Source of the DNA: Opitutia bacterium ISCC 52
GTDB taxonomy: Bacteria; Verrucomicrobiota; Verrucomicrobiia; Opitutales; UBA2995
Direction of reading: 5' to 3'
DNA length: 64,000 bases
Assembly: GCA_014529675.2 (NCBI GenBank)
Contig: CP076040.1
Coordinates: 682,001 to 746,000 of the forward strand
Part shown: in pieces, positions 1 through 10,020 of the stretch
Layout: every line of letters begins with the position of its first letter
How positions within the stretch are numbered: the first letter of the stretch is position 1
Made by a program: the position numbers and the translations under genes
Notes under the pieces: generated by a model
Databases searched by the model: none
Told to the model about the DNA's origin: nothing
The model's input: only the letters and a program-made list of their open reading frames with translations

Positions 1-2167
1 TTTTGTCTCGTTCTTCTTCGTCCTCCGCAGCAGCCAAGGCTGTTTGCAATTCCCGCAATCGTTCATTTACCTGTTGTTGGCGACGGGCCAGCTCACTGAG
101 TTTACTCAACACTTCCAGCTGTTGCCTCTCTTCCGGGGAGGTCAGTGCCTGAGCCTGGCTTTCAGTCTCATAGCGATTTTCCTCATCGTTAAAATCCAGT
201 TGATTCAGCTGGCGTTGGTTCCGGTTTTGTCCACCGCCGCCTCCTCCGCCTTGTTGGCGACCTTGAGTCACTCTCATCTCACGTGGACGCATGCTTAGAA
301 GGGATTGGTAAGCGCCTTGGGTTGCCAGCCAGGCTTCCTCAAGGGGATCTTCAGAGACTTTGTCGACCACTTCAGTGAAGTGCTCAATCGCTTGCTCCAT
401 GAATTCGCCGGCTTGATTTGCTGCATCCAGGAGTCGTTCTTCTTCGAGTTCCATTTTGGTTTGTTCCAACTGCATCTGTGCTTGTTGTTGGGAATCCAAA
501 ATGATCTGTGAGTCTTCCCCAAAGCGGTCATCGCCTTCGCCTCGTTGCATGAGTTTGAAGGTAGCGATGGCAATCTCTCTCTGTTGTTCGAGTAACTCCT
601 GCTCTTGTTGAGAGCCACCGCCTCCTCCGCCACCGCCGCCGCCACCTTCACCTTCGCGGTAGATTTCTTCCAGCGAGCGTACTTCGGCGTAGTAAATATC
701 GCTTAATGAGCGCCGTGACTCACCATCGACTCCATAGTCTTCGGCCCAGGCAAACCAGCTGACTAGTTGATCTACTTCCACCGCTTCTTCTTCAAGAGCG
801 TATAGGCGATTGAAATTTGCCTGGAGTGCGTCGGGATCTCCGCTTTTGAGAGACACATATTCTGGCGCGCTGGAACCAATTGCAACGGCCATGCCGTAGT
901 CGATCAAACCAAAATCGTCATTGGCTTTGGCTTCCAAGGTAAGCTCTTCAATGGGTGAAACCGCTTGGTCGCCTTTGGGGAACGTGAGTTCGAGCGTCGG
1001 CTTTTCGTTGTCGCGTACTTCGATACGAACATCCGGCGGGTAGGAATTGCCCCGACCTTGATCATCGGTGAGGTGCAAGTGGTAGCGTAAGGATTCAGTG
1101 AGAACGATTTCTGTCCCGAATTTTGTGTTTTCCGGATTTTTAGGGGATAAGGCAATACGTGCTCCATCGCGGTCAACTAGTTCCACCTTGGCGAGAGGTT
1201 TGTTAACGAGAAATTGGTAATTCAAACGAGTGCCCTCTGCCGCGCTCACGCGTCGAGTATCCTCAATCAGTCGATCTCGTATACCGGTATAGTTGGGATA
1301 ATCGAGAAACGCATCGGCCTGAACGAGTGCGGGTAGATCGTACACGTCCATGCGATAGGTCTGTGTTTCATTTCCAGGATACTCTACGTAATAGTGGGCC
1401 GCTTCTTCGACCGAAGCCAAGGTGTAAGCAAATATAGGGTCGGAGAGACTTTGGGCCATCGGATAACGAAGGGTCGTCCCATCATCTTGTTGGAGAATGA
1501 GTGTAGCTGTTCTTGGAAAATCTCCTTTGAACCGCGCAGCAATCACCAGTGCCGAGCTTCTTTCAACTTCGACGTCGCCGGGTGTGACTTCTACAGACGA
1601 TACAAGGACCGGCATAGTGGGAGCATCAATCCAATGGCTTTCTCCTTTTGAAAACCAGGATAGTGATCCTAGGCCCAGCACGAGTATGAGTGCACCAAAA
1701 TGTTTTAATCGAAGCTGCCGCTGTTTTCTTTTTCCTGTGTCTTCCCAGTATTGGAAAAATGAGAACTGCAAAGCACTCGTAATTACTTTCTCTTGGAGGA
1801 AATTGTAACCTTCAACCGGGCGCTTTTGTTCTGAGGCAGTGGTCAGCATGTTGCCGAGCTCAGGAAATTTTTCTTCAACTGATTTCGCTGTCTCGCTGAA
1901 GTCTAGCGGCGTCTTCAGTTGGCCTAAAAGGTTGAGGAACCAGGTTACTAAAACAACCCCACATACAGCTGGAAATATCAGATTGCTGGTGGCGGGCCAG
2001 AATGTGCGTGTTCCCAGAATGAGTACTATGATACCGGCGGCCATTAACCAGCGTTTGCTACTGGCCTGGTAAAGTCTGTTCTCTCGTAGTCGTTTGGCAG
2101 CAGCCAGGAGCTCTTTGCGAATTCTTGGGTCTATATTTCTGGCTTCCTTGTTTTGTGCGATGGTCAT
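1..2167 (-). CDS. DUF4175-like coiled-coil membrane protein (3' end beyond window)
   Basis: The frame is open from an ATG at 2167 to the window edge, so about 722 residues are visible and the C terminus is missing. Two hydrophobic segments lie near the N terminus (around residues 45-80 and 145-165). A long beta-rich extracytoplasmic part follows, then a Gln/Glu-rich coiled-coil region interrupted by two polyglycine runs (11 Gly near residue 510, 7 Gly near 640). This architecture resembles the DUF4175 family found next to MoxR/DUF58/BatA genes in PVC and proteobacterial genomes; the family assignment is from memory. The start overlaps the stop of the BatA-like gene (ATGA), so the two are probably translationally coupled. 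The function is unknown; a structural or scaffold role in the MoxR system is inference. Confidence 0.72.
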   Translation of the reverse strand, partial: MTIAQNKEARNIDPRIRKELLAAAKRLRENRLYQASSKRWLMAAGIIVLILGTRTFWPATSNLIFPAVCGVVLVTWFLNLLGQLKTPLDFSETAKSVEEKFPELGNMLTTASEQKRPVEGYNFLQEKVITSALQFSFFQYWEDTGKRKQRQLRLKHFGALILVLGLGSLSWFSKGESHWIDAPTMPVLVSSVEVTPGDVEVERSSALVIAARFKGDFPRTATLILQQDDGTTLRYPMAQSLSDPIFAYTLASVEEAAHYYVEYPGNETQTYRMDVYDLPALVQADAFLDYPNYTGIRDRLIEDTRRVSAAEGTRLNYQFLVNKPLAKVELVDRDGARIALSPKNPENTKFGTEIVLTESLRYHLHLTDDQGRGNSYPPDVRIEVRDNEKPTLELTFPKGDQAVSPIEELTLEAKANDDFGLIDYGMAVAIGSSAPEYVSLKSGDPDALQANFNRLYALEEEAVEVDQLVSWFAWAEDYGVDGESRRSLSDIYYAEVRSLEEIYREGEGGGGGGGGGGGSQQEQELLEQQREIAIATFKLMQRGEGDDRFGEDSQIILDSQQQAQMQLEQTKMELEEERLLDAANQAGEFMEQAIEHFTEVVDKVSEDPLEEAWLATQGAYQSLLSMRPREMRVTQGRQQGGGGGGGQNRNQRQLNQLDFNDEENRYETESQAQALTSPEERQQLEVLSKLSELARRQQQVNERLRELQTALAAAEDEEERDK

Positions 2168-4212
2168 GCTTCTGCAGTGGCCGCTCCTCTTCGGCTCAGG
2201 GTAATGGAAACGAGGCTTTCGAGGGCCAGTACAAGCGCGGTTAGGATGAGTAACCAGCGCCAGAGCTTTTGCTCGCCCTCTAGCTCAATGGCATTTTTAG
2301 CGGCGGTTCGTTCCTCGCTTAAGGAATCCGGGACGATCAATTTGGCCGGTTCCAGAGGGACTCCCAGTTTTTCCCATGTATCAAAAGGCAATGGATCAAT
2401 CCGGCTTTCGTCGTGGTGCATATTCATTGCTACCCAGTGAGATTGATCGTTCTGGTTTAACTGATAAAGTCCGGGTGAATTCGGTGTGGTCTCGAGTGAT
2501 TCCCCATCTTGATTTAGCCAAGTGACTTCTTTGCCACCCGAAAGCCGGGTGGGTTCATTTACAAAGGCCATTGTGGGCAGGGAAGGTCCTCCAATCGAGG
2601 TTTCGATGAACTGTTGCAACCAGGGGACGAACTTTGAGAAGAGTACCCATTGGCCTGCTTGAGGTGTCCAATCGCCACCCCATATCATGAGTTTTCCCTG
2701 ACCGACCGGAACTTCTACAATTGCGGCAGGGCCTTCATCAAATTTTGCAAGTATCCGTGCTTCAGATCCTGCAGGAGGTTCTAGAGCATGCGGCTCCCAG
2801 AATCGTACGTTGGCAAAGTTATTGTAACGTGGGTCGGCAAATATTTTGAAAACCGGGTGCTCAAAATCAATAGTTCCCAGAAGTCCATAGTCGCGGGTGA
2901 GGGCCGGGGATTGCCAGCCTGGATCGTCGGTGAGCGAGCGGATAAGCTCAAGTTGGGCAGTGTCCTTAAACAAGAGCAGTGCAGATCCTCCTCCTGTCAG
3001 AAATTGTTTTGTCTCTGAGATTTCATTCGCGTCAGGCGTGTTGAGGATCATGACAAGGGTATCCTCTTGCCAATTTTCCCAGCTATTTTCTACGGCCCCA
3101 ACTTCAACAACGGGATCTTCTAATCCTTCTGTCGATCGGAGAATATAGAACAGTGGGTCTTTCGGGTCATTTGCTTCTTCGCTCCCTGCAACTAATATGT
3201 CCACGGATCGAATGTTTTCAGTGGCTACGTATAGGTCGTTATCGAAGGACTCACCATCGCCCTCTACCTGAATGAGAAAAGGATTCACTTGCTCATCCGG
3301 TATATCCATGAGGAAGAGTCTTCGGTCGCCGGCTTGAGTGTAGATGCTCTGGGGTTCTCCTACAGGGTCTCCGTTCAAGGCATCTACTGCTTTCAACGTA
3401 ATGCTCTGATTTTCGCCCGTGGTAATGAGGCTGATTCGCGCTTTGCGTGGGCCTTCTCCAATCTTTGACCAGCCTAACCATTGAATCCCAACGTTACTTT
3501 CTCCGCTACTCACAGTGGATTCGAATTCCACTACGCAATCATCCGGCCAATCTCGACCGGCTAGTCCGGCTAAGCGAGTTCCGGTAGTAAGGTCAGAAAA
3601 TATCCTCACTGTTTTAACGGCATCCTGGTCGCTGTTTTCGGCGAGTTGTTCCAGCTCGTCGATGGCCGCATTGATGCCGCTGTCAAGATAGCTGGCTCCC
3701 CAGGTCGGGTTGCGATCGGCCATCAATCCATTCAGTAAGGTCAGCCGCTCATTTGGAGGTGTTTTCTCCCAGAGCTCGTCAGACAGGATGTGAGCGACGC
3801 GGTCAGAGACGCCCAGTATACTCAGTCGATGATCGAGTCCGTTCTCTTTGACCCAGTTGGAAACTTGTGTCTTTGCGGCCTCCCAGTGTCCTCCTCTTTG
3901 CATACTGGCGCTCTCATCTAGTATAAGGACGGTGTGCTGGATTTGGGCATTTTCAGGCAGCACGGGAATCTCTTTATCGAAAAAGGGTCGGGCGAATCCA
4001 AATGCCAAGAGGGCAATAATCAGGCAGCGAAGCAGCAAGAGCCATAGGTGTTGCAAGCTGCTCTTTTTCTGCAACCGGGGAGGAGAGGCACTTAAAAACT
4101 GGGTCGCACTAAACTCAACCCGATCTCGAGTGGCTCTGCGTATAAGGTGAAATACGATAGGTCCGGCAATTGCCAGAGCACCAAGCAGAAACCATGGAGC
4201 TAAAAAACTCAT
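2164..4212 (-). CDS. BatA-like membrane protein with vWA domain
   Basis: 682 residues. The N terminus (MSFLAPWFLLGALAIAGP) is the typical BatA N-terminal membrane anchor, and a second helix lies near residues 55-75. A von Willebrand A domain follows, with a recognisable MIDAS motif (DESAS near residue 98). A long central region has a GATase-like appearance, and a third membrane helix lies close to the C terminus (LWRWLLILTALVLALESL). It overlaps its neighbours by 4 bp on both sides (ATGA), so it is in one operon with the DUF58 and DUF4175-like genes. In the family, such proteins work with MoxR ATPases and DUF58 proteins in envelope maturation or stress roles. The exact substrate is unknown. 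Confidence 0.85.
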   Translation of the reverse strand: MSFLAPWFLLGALAIAGPIVFHLIRRATRDRVEFSATQFLSASPPRLQKKSSLQHLWLLLLRCLIIALLAFGFARPFFDKEIPVLPENAQIQHTVLILDESASMQRGGHWEAAKTQVSNWVKENGLDHRLSILGVSDRVAHILSDELWEKTPPNERLTLLNGLMADRNPTWGASYLDSGINAAIDELEQLAENSDQDAVKTVRIFSDLTTGTRLAGLAGRDWPDDCVVEFESTVSSGESNVGIQWLGWSKIGEGPRKARISLITTGENQSITLKAVDALNGDPVGEPQSIYTQAGDRRLFLMDIPDEQVNPFLIQVEGDGESFDNDLYVATENIRSVDILVAGSEEANDPKDPLFYILRSTEGLEDPVVEVGAVENSWENWQEDTLVMILNTPDANEISETKQFLTGGGSALLLFKDTAQLELIRSLTDDPGWQSPALTRDYGLLGTIDFEHPVFKIFADPRYNNFANVRFWEPHALEPPAGSEARILAKFDEGPAAIVEVPVGQGKLMIWGGDWTPQAGQWVLFSKFVPWLQQFIETSIGGPSLPTMAFVNEPTRLSGGKEVTWLNQDGESLETTPNSPGLYQLNQNDQSHWVAMNMHHDESRIDPLPFDTWEKLGVPLEPAKLIVPDSLSEERTAAKNAIELEGEQKLWRWLLILTALVLALESLVSITLSRRGAATAEA

Positions 4213-5141
4213 GAAGTGCTCCTTGGGTTGATCCGAGTAACATTGCGTGCAATACCACTCCGTTTAATAAGATCCAGCAGGACGTAATCCAAGGGTGTGT
4301 CGCTTGTGATCGATTGAAATGAGACACCTCGCTCCTCAATTACGGCTTTCACTGCCGACTGGTGAGTGGATAGCTTTTCCTGGTATTCTTTTTTAGCTAC
4401 CTCGGGGTCAATATACAGGCGTTGCCCCGTTTCCATGTCCTCCCAGTGGGCGGCACGGCCAAAGTTGAGAGATACTTCTGCAGGGTCCAGTATTTGAATA
4501 GCCCGAACATCATGTCTCATAGCAGACAAGTGCCCCAACTCTGTGCCCCAGCTGTCGGGTGGTGTCAGGAAATCGGATACGACTAAGATTAAGCTCCGTT
4601 TTCGACTGAGCATCGCTACTTCCTCAAGCGCATGTCCGAGGTTTGTTTCGCGGCCTTCAGGTTTCGTTTCCAATTTGGAAAGGAGCAGTCTTAAGTGCCC
4701 CGGGCGCCAACGGGGGGGCACGTATTCCCTTATCTCGGAGTCAAAGAGAGAAAGTCCTACAACGTCGCGCTGATGTAGAAGGAAATAAGCAAGCGTTGCG
4801 GCCAGGGTGCTCGCATATTCGGCCTTGTTGTAGTCCAGTGACCCGAACGACATGGATTTGCTTGTATCCAGGATAATGTGACACCTAAGGTTGGTTTCGT
4901 CTTCGAATTTTTTAATGTACTCTCGATCGGTGCGGGCGAGGGCTTTCCAATCCAGGTAACGCAGATCGTCGCCTGGACTGTATTGGCGATACTCTGTAAA
5001 CTCTACGGAGAAACCTTCGAGTGGGCTTCGGTGCATCCCTGACCATAGGCCTTCCACAACCACACGTGCCCGGAGCTCCAGATCGCGGATGGCGATGAGG
5101 GCTTTCGGATCTATACCGGTGCTGGGCAAAGAGTCAGGCAT
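4209..5141 (-). CDS. DUF58 domain-containing protein
   Basis: 310 residues, no membrane segment. The hallmark DUF58 stretch is present (YSPGDDLRYLDWKALART near residues 53-70), followed by a vWA-like fold with a DxSxS metal-site motif (DTSKS near residue 92). This is the standard partner of MoxR ATPases. It lies 10 bp downstream of the MoxR gene and overlaps the BatA-like gene by 4 bp. The start is an ATG at 5141. A role as adaptor or co-chaperone for the MoxR ATPase is a family-level expectation, not shown here. Confidence 0.92.
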   Translation of the reverse strand: MPDSLPSTGIDPKALIAIRDLELRARVVVEGLWSGMHRSPLEGFSVEFTEYRQYSPGDDLRYLDWKALARTDREYIKKFEDETNLRCHIILDTSKSMSFGSLDYNKAEYASTLAATLAYFLLHQRDVVGLSLFDSEIREYVPPRWRPGHLRLLLSKLETKPEGRETNLGHALEEVAMLSRKRSLILVVSDFLTPPDSWGTELGHLSAMRHDVRAIQILDPAEVSLNFGRAAHWEDMETGQRLYIDPEVAKKEYQEKLSTHQSAVKAVIEERGVSFQSITSDTPLDYVLLDLIKRSGIARNVTRINPRSTS

Positions 5142-5151
5142 GGATGTAAGA

Positions 5152-6276
5152 TTATGAAACAGTTTCCTGAACGGCTTCTACCAGCTTGGCGATTACCTGC
5201 TCTATCGTAGCTCCTTCTGCTTCTGCTCGGTAGTTGAGTAGGACGCGGTGACGTAGTACGGGGGCAGCGAGTTTGCGAATGTCCTCAATGCCGACATGGG
5301 CGCGTCCTTCCCAGAGGGCGAGTGCCTTTGCCCCCAACACGAGTGCTTGGGCTGCACGGGTGCCAGCTCCCCAGTTGATCCAACCCTTCACGAAGTCAGG
5401 AGCATTGGAGTCGCTCGGGCGTGATGCGGCAGTGAGTCGAACAGCGTAGCGAACAATGTCTTCAGACACTGGAACTTGGCTGACGAGCTTTTGGAAAGCC
5501 ATGGCATCCTCAGCGGTAAACACGGGTTCGATCGGCTCGCCTAAACGGGCAGTCGTTTGTTGGACAACGGCTACCTCATCGTCTTCAGGTAAGTAGTCGA
5601 TCAGAACATTGAAAAGGAATCTGTCTAACTGCGCCTCAGGTAGCGGATAGGTGCCTTCCATTTCTACGGGATTTTGCGTGGCCAGAACGAAAAAGGGCTC
5701 CTCCAGTGCATGACGTTCGCCTGCAGCGGTGACTTGGTGCTCTTGCATCGATTCCAAGAGAGCGGCCTGAGTCTTCGGTGGAGTTCGATTGATCTCATCA
5801 GCCAAGATGATGTTCGCAAAAATGGGCCCCTTTACAAAGCTGAGTTTTCTACCCTCTGGAGTGTCGGTCAAAATCTCCGTGCCGGTAATATCGGCTGGCA
5901 TTAGATCGGGCGTAAATTGAATCCGGTTAAAGTTGAGCTGAAAAATCTGGGCGACGGATTTCACCAACAATGTTTTAGCCAATCCAGGAGCACCCGTGAG
6001 TAGACAGTGGCCGCCGCAAAGCAGTGTGAGAAGAATTTGATCGATGACCTCTTCCTGCCCAATAATGACTTTACCCAATTCCGCTTTCACTCGTTCCCGT
6101 CCCTCTTGAAGCCGTTCGAAGGCGGCTTCGTCTTCCTTATGAGGATTCGGTTTGGCTGGTGGCTGAGGTTCCGGTGCGGGTTCCGGCGCAGTCTCAGTAG
6201 CTTCACTGGCTACTTCGTTTTCTTCAGCCGGCGCTTCTTCGATCTCGGGTTCGGTTTCTGGATTGGTGTCGCTCAT
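5152..6276 (-). CDS. MoxR-family AAA+ ATPase
   Basis: 374 residues. The first ~60 residues are rich in Glu, Pro and Ala and probably disordered. The AAA+ core follows: Walker A GAPGLAKT near residue 101, the MoxR signature QFTPDLMPADITGTE, Walker B with ILADEINR, a sensor-1 segment (FVLATQNP), and a C-terminal lid domain with LNYRAEAEG. MoxR proteins act as ATP-driven chaperones that load cofactors or remodel complexes together with vWA proteins, which matches the DUF58 and BatA-like genes just downstream. The acidic/proline N-terminal extension is longer than usual for the family. Confidence 0.95.
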   Translation of the reverse strand: MSDTNPETEPEIEEAPAEENEVASEATETAPEPAPEPQPPAKPNPHKEDEAAFERLQEGRERVKAELGKVIIGQEEVIDQILLTLLCGGHCLLTGAPGLAKTLLVKSVAQIFQLNFNRIQFTPDLMPADITGTEILTDTPEGRKLSFVKGPIFANIILADEINRTPPKTQAALLESMQEHQVTAAGERHALEEPFFVLATQNPVEMEGTYPLPEAQLDRFLFNVLIDYLPEDDEVAVVQQTTARLGEPIEPVFTAEDAMAFQKLVSQVPVSEDIVRYAVRLTAASRPSDSNAPDFVKGWINWGAGTRAAQALVLGAKALALWEGRAHVGIEDIRKLAAPVLRHRVLLNYRAEAEGATIEQVIAKLVEAVQETVS

Positions 6277-6321
6277 AAAGTGAGAGTTATGGGTAGAGGT
6301 TCTATTTTAAATGGGTGTGGA

Positions 6322-7209
6322 TTAATGGGTCATCACGTAAAAGATGATGTTGATGCCCATCGGGTAGGCTTTCTTTTCGGCAAATTCGCGAAAGTACCAT
6401 TCGGATTCGCCTTCGCGTTCCCAGCCATCACCGAGGTCGGTGTTTTGGCAGATGAGGACCATGAGGCGATTTTTGTCATCGAAGATACCGCGGTAGTGTA
6501 CCGTTTTTGCATCCTCGCGTTCCCAGGTGATTCCCGAGCCTCGATTGTAAACAGCCGAGTTGATGCTGGGGACTTGCGGCTTTTCTTTGAGGTCGAAAAC
6601 GGTGTGAAAAATAGGATGCTCAATAGGTAGGTCGATGAGCTGGCGGTCAGGAAAAACACGTTGGATCTCGTAGAGCACATTACTCCACTCAGCTTCTCCC
6701 CAGAAGTCATCAAACATGACAAAGCCACCATTGAGCAGATAGTCTTTCAGTGCGGTCACTTCGTTTTCCTGGAAACTGAGTCGACCGGCTTCTACTATAT
6801 ATAGAAAGGGATAGTCCTGAAGGTCCTCTTGGTCGAGGGTGACAACCACGGGCTCGGGACTGACCTTCATACTGGTCATCTGTTGGAGCCGGTAAGCAAG
6901 ATTGAGTTCGGCATCTGGATAGTCCGTGGCCCAGCCACCGCCTCCTCTGCGTCCACCGCCTCGGCCCCAGCCACCCCGTCCGCCGTAGGAAGAGTATTGC
7001 ACACGGGCAAACGTGAACACGTCATTCTTAAACTCTGGATCTACTTCCCAGGTGGGAATGCCAACTTGAGAGTTTCCATAACCTCCTCGTCCTCCGCGCT
7101 GTCCATGCAGGAAGGGTAAAGTAACCAGAACGGATAAGCATACGGCTGCGACCCAAGCCTGTTTGGATCCAGCCAGCTGTTTCGCGGTATCGAAAATTCG
7201 TTTACTCAT
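6322..7209 (-). CDS. DUF4159 domain protein with Gly/Arg-rich linker
   Basis: 295 residues. The N terminus has a short basic stretch and one hydrophobic helix (around residues 16-35), consistent with a signal peptide or anchor. A Gly/Arg-rich low-complexity linker follows (GRGGWGRGGGRRGGGGW, near residues 75-91). The DUF4159 domain then fills the rest, with the Rossmann/GATase-like segment YPFLYIVEAGRLSF and the downstream FVMFDDFWGEAEW. The start overlaps the end of the peptidase gene by 8 bp. DUF4159 proteins are commonly encoded with MoxR/DUF58/BatA in PVC bacteria; no biochemical role is established to my knowledge. Confidence 0.85.
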   Translation of the reverse strand: MSKRIFDTAKQLAGSKQAWVAAVCLSVLVTLPFLHGQRGGRGGYGNSQVGIPTWEVDPEFKNDVFTFARVQYSSYGGRGGWGRGGGRRGGGGWATDYPDAELNLAYRLQQMTSMKVSPEPVVVTLDQEDLQDYPFLYIVEAGRLSFQENEVTALKDYLLNGGFVMFDDFWGEAEWSNVLYEIQRVFPDRQLIDLPIEHPIFHTVFDLKEKPQVPSINSAVYNRGSGITWEREDAKTVHYRGIFDDKNRLMVLICQNTDLGDGWEREGESEWYFREFAEKKAYPMGINIIFYVMTH

Positions 7210-9838
7210 GGACGGGTGGAACTTTAAAGCCGGTCAGGAAAGCTTCCTCATCGGCCGGATTATTTATCTGGTGAAGTAATATATAGGCATCGCGGTAGCG
7301 CGGCGCTTCCTCGAGGGCCATGATGGCCTGACGGCGTGCGCGTACCTTGTTAGAGGGCATATACTGTTTCGCGAGACGATAGTGAACGGAGGCAATGTCA
7401 TGGGGATCGAGTGCAACCAGGGCTTCGCCTGCTTTGATAGCTCCATCTGGTTCGCCCAGCTCTTCACCGGTTCTTAATAACGCCCTCCAGGGAGTTTCGG
7501 CCAGAGGGTTAATCGCAAGCCAGGCGTTGCTCCACTTCTTGAGAGCGATCCAGTCGTCTCTCTCAAATGCCATGGTCAGAAGTCTTGTAACCGCGTCCAG
7601 ATCATGAGCATCGTTTTCGGCAATATTGATCCAGGTCTCACGCTCCTTCTCAGTCTCTTCCAGTTGCTGGTAAACGTAAGCTAGCAAGCCATGTGCATTT
7701 TCTTCGCCTGGTATGTAGCCGGCTCCTTCGATGAGCGTCTCCAGGCTGGTTCTTGCTTCTTCCCACTTTTCTTCAGTGACGAGTTCACCCGCTTCGGCGA
7801 GTGCTTCCAAATAGCTCGTACCCGGCGACATGGCGGTGAGCGCCTTTTCAAGCATGGTTTCAGGTTCGGCGAGATCGTACTCGCCACCCATTGCATTCGC
7901 CAATTCTCGAGCCCAGGTTGAAAAAGATCGGTCAAGAAATTCCAGAGGTGCCACGTGTTCTTCGAGTGCGTCATTGGTATTTGTTCCGTGCCCAAGAGTA
8001 TGAAGTACTTCGCGCATCGCTTCTTCTCCGAATTTCTCAAAGAGGAATTTTACCACCAGGTAAGATTGAAAATAGGCGAACTGCACATCTTCATCGTCCT
8101 GGGCTTGAAGGAAGGCCGCGCTCATCTCACTGATCTTGTGGGCTTCTCGGTCGAGTATGCGTTCGCGAAAATCGATGGACATGCGACGACCCCAGGAGGA
8201 ATTCTCTTCCATCTCTTCGTAGACTGAAATCCCTTCACTGAGCCATCGTGGCATGCGGTTGCGCGTCATCTTTAAGGTGATGGTGTGGCAAAATTCGTGC
8301 CAAAGCACCGATTCCCAATTGGCTTGTCGCGTGGCTGGGCTGTTCACGGTGACGACTGGGCCGAAACAGACACCCAGGTAACCGGGGTTGCCGGGCATGC
8401 CAAATGTGCGTACTCCAAAATCGCCTGGGTTGGGATAGATTTCGACCGTAGTCTTCTCATCAAGCTCGACGCCGTATTTAGCAGAGAGTGTGTCGTAAGC
8501 TTTCTCCAATAACTCTTTTGCCCGTTGTCCGTAAATGGGAGCTTCCTCTTTGCCCATCTTGAGATAGAAGTGCTCTGATTCGATGGTTACAAAATCATCG
8601 ATCTTGTCGCTCAAGGTAACCAGGTTGAATACCTCCACATTGTAAGGGTCCTCATCGTGAGCGATGTTTGCCAGATCCCAACCCTCTGTTTCGTGCTTTG
8701 AGCCGAGACGTAAGAGGTCTTGAGCGAGTTGAATCTTGGCGGGCGAGAAAGAGGGGTCGAACGCCAAGGCTTTGCGTTGGGCATCAGCTCCTTCTTTGAA
8801 CCAATACTTTTGAGAGAGCTTGCGGCCAATGATGTAGTCGACCTGCGGATTGGTATGCCAGGAAGCCAAAGCGGTTTGTCGATATAGCTCGGCGGTGAGT
8901 GGGTCATTTTGTAGAAAAGCAATGACGGCACTGAGTGCGAGAGCTTCGGGATGAACCGGATTTACGGTGAGCGCTTGCTCGAGCATAATATCGGCATCCT
9001 CGTAGGCTTCAGCATCGATGAGGTGCTCTGCCATTAGTATCATACTAGGTACGTGGTTTTCATTCAGCTGGAGTGCTCTCTGTGAAAACTGAACTAATTG
9101 GGACCGATCGCCGTTTTTGAAAGATGCGGCAAGTCCGTGGATGAGGGGTGGATGATCTGGGAAGAGCTCAATGCCTGATTGAAAGTGTTTCGAGGCGAGC
9201 CGGTAGTCACCTTTGCTCAGAGCAAGATTGCCAGGAGCTAGAAATGCTTCGGGGGGAGGTTCATCACTCCCTTGGGCCTGGTTATAAAAATTCTCCAATA
9301 CGACTCGTGGCTCTACGCCGAGTTGAATGGCGACATCACCCAGTTCGACCAGCGCTTCTGGGCTTCGAACTCGGCGAGCCCACATGGAAAAATAGGAGCT
9401 CAGCATGTCCAGGTGCTCTTGGGCATCATCTGGCAGATTATTATAGCGTGCCGCTTCTATGGCCAACAAGCGGATGGAAATACTATAGGTTCTTCGACTG
9501 AGTCCTTCCTGGATGATTTCGTAGGCTTCTTCATAGCGGCCTACCGTCATTAATGTTTTAGCTCTGAGATACCACCAGGTGTCATTCCAGGGGTTGGCTT
9601 CGGTCTGCACCTCGAGTTGCGGAAGCAATTCTTCGTATTTACCGAACTGGTAATTTTCAAAGGCTTCATCCCAGCTGATCCGTTCCGGCTTTTCTTCTTC
9701 CTGCGAGAACAAGTTTTGCCCAACTATAAATGCACAAAAAAAGCATCCGACGAGCGTTCGACGGATGAAATGATACGGTAGGGAAGACACAGAATTAAAA
9801 TCGGCTGGATAAGGATTAATCGCAAGGGAATAACGCAC
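7202..9838 (-). CDS. Secreted TPR protein with gluzincin (peptidase MA-like) domain
   Basis: 878 residues from the ATG at 9838. A GTG at 9790 would give a more compact signal peptide (hydrophobic core LVGCFFCAFIVGQNLF), so the true start may be there. TPR-like helical repeats span residues ~50-400 and again ~690-870. Between them is a gluzincin-type metallopeptidase domain with a zinc motif HEFCH near residue 515, followed by WLSEGISVYEE, which supplies the third ligand region. The protein should be exported and is predicted to be active, since both His residues and the Glu are present. It is the first gene of the MoxR operon and overlaps the DUF4159 gene, suggesting the operon handles envelope protein quality control or assembly. 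Confidence 0.85.
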   Translation of the reverse strand: MRYSLAINPYPADFNSVSSLPYHFIRRTLVGCFFCAFIVGQNLFSQEEEKPERISWDEAFENYQFGKYEELLPQLEVQTEANPWNDTWWYLRAKTLMTVGRYEEAYEIIQEGLSRRTYSISIRLLAIEAARYNNLPDDAQEHLDMLSSYFSMWARRVRSPEALVELGDVAIQLGVEPRVVLENFYNQAQGSDEPPPEAFLAPGNLALSKGDYRLASKHFQSGIELFPDHPPLIHGLAASFKNGDRSQLVQFSQRALQLNENHVPSMILMAEHLIDAEAYEDADIMLEQALTVNPVHPEALALSAVIAFLQNDPLTAELYRQTALASWHTNPQVDYIIGRKLSQKYWFKEGADAQRKALAFDPSFSPAKIQLAQDLLRLGSKHETEGWDLANIAHDEDPYNVEVFNLVTLSDKIDDFVTIESEHFYLKMGKEEAPIYGQRAKELLEKAYDTLSAKYGVELDEKTTVEIYPNPGDFGVRTFGMPGNPGYLGVCFGPVVTVNSPATRQANWESVLWHEFCHTITLKMTRNRMPRWLSEGISVYEEMEENSSWGRRMSIDFRERILDREAHKISEMSAAFLQAQDDEDVQFAYFQSYLVVKFLFEKFGEEAMREVLHTLGHGTNTNDALEEHVAPLEFLDRSFSTWARELANAMGGEYDLAEPETMLEKALTAMSPGTSYLEALAEAGELVTEEKWEEARTSLETLIEGAGYIPGEENAHGLLAYVYQQLEETEKERETWINIAENDAHDLDAVTRLLTMAFERDDWIALKKWSNAWLAINPLAETPWRALLRTGEELGEPDGAIKAGEALVALDPHDIASVHYRLAKQYMPSNKVRARRQAIMALEEAPRYRDAYILLHQINNPADEEAFLTGFKVPPVHE

Positions 9839-10020
9839 CCAAATCCAGAGGGGTTACGCTTCTTTACTATTCCTTCAGTCCTGATATTTTTATCTTTGTT
9901 CTTAGAAATCGAACATAAATTTCTTTGCAAAGTTTGGATGGGGGATGTCCTTGCCTTAAAATAAAACTTCGATCTAATAAATCAGCGTCTTTAGTTACCC
10001 TGTCCTAAAAAGGTATACCC

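Noticed and set aside
6007-6630. A 207-residue open frame on the plus strand
   Set aside because: It lies antisense across the MoxR N terminus and the DUF4159 gene; both have clear domains in their own frames, and this frame has no recognisable motif.
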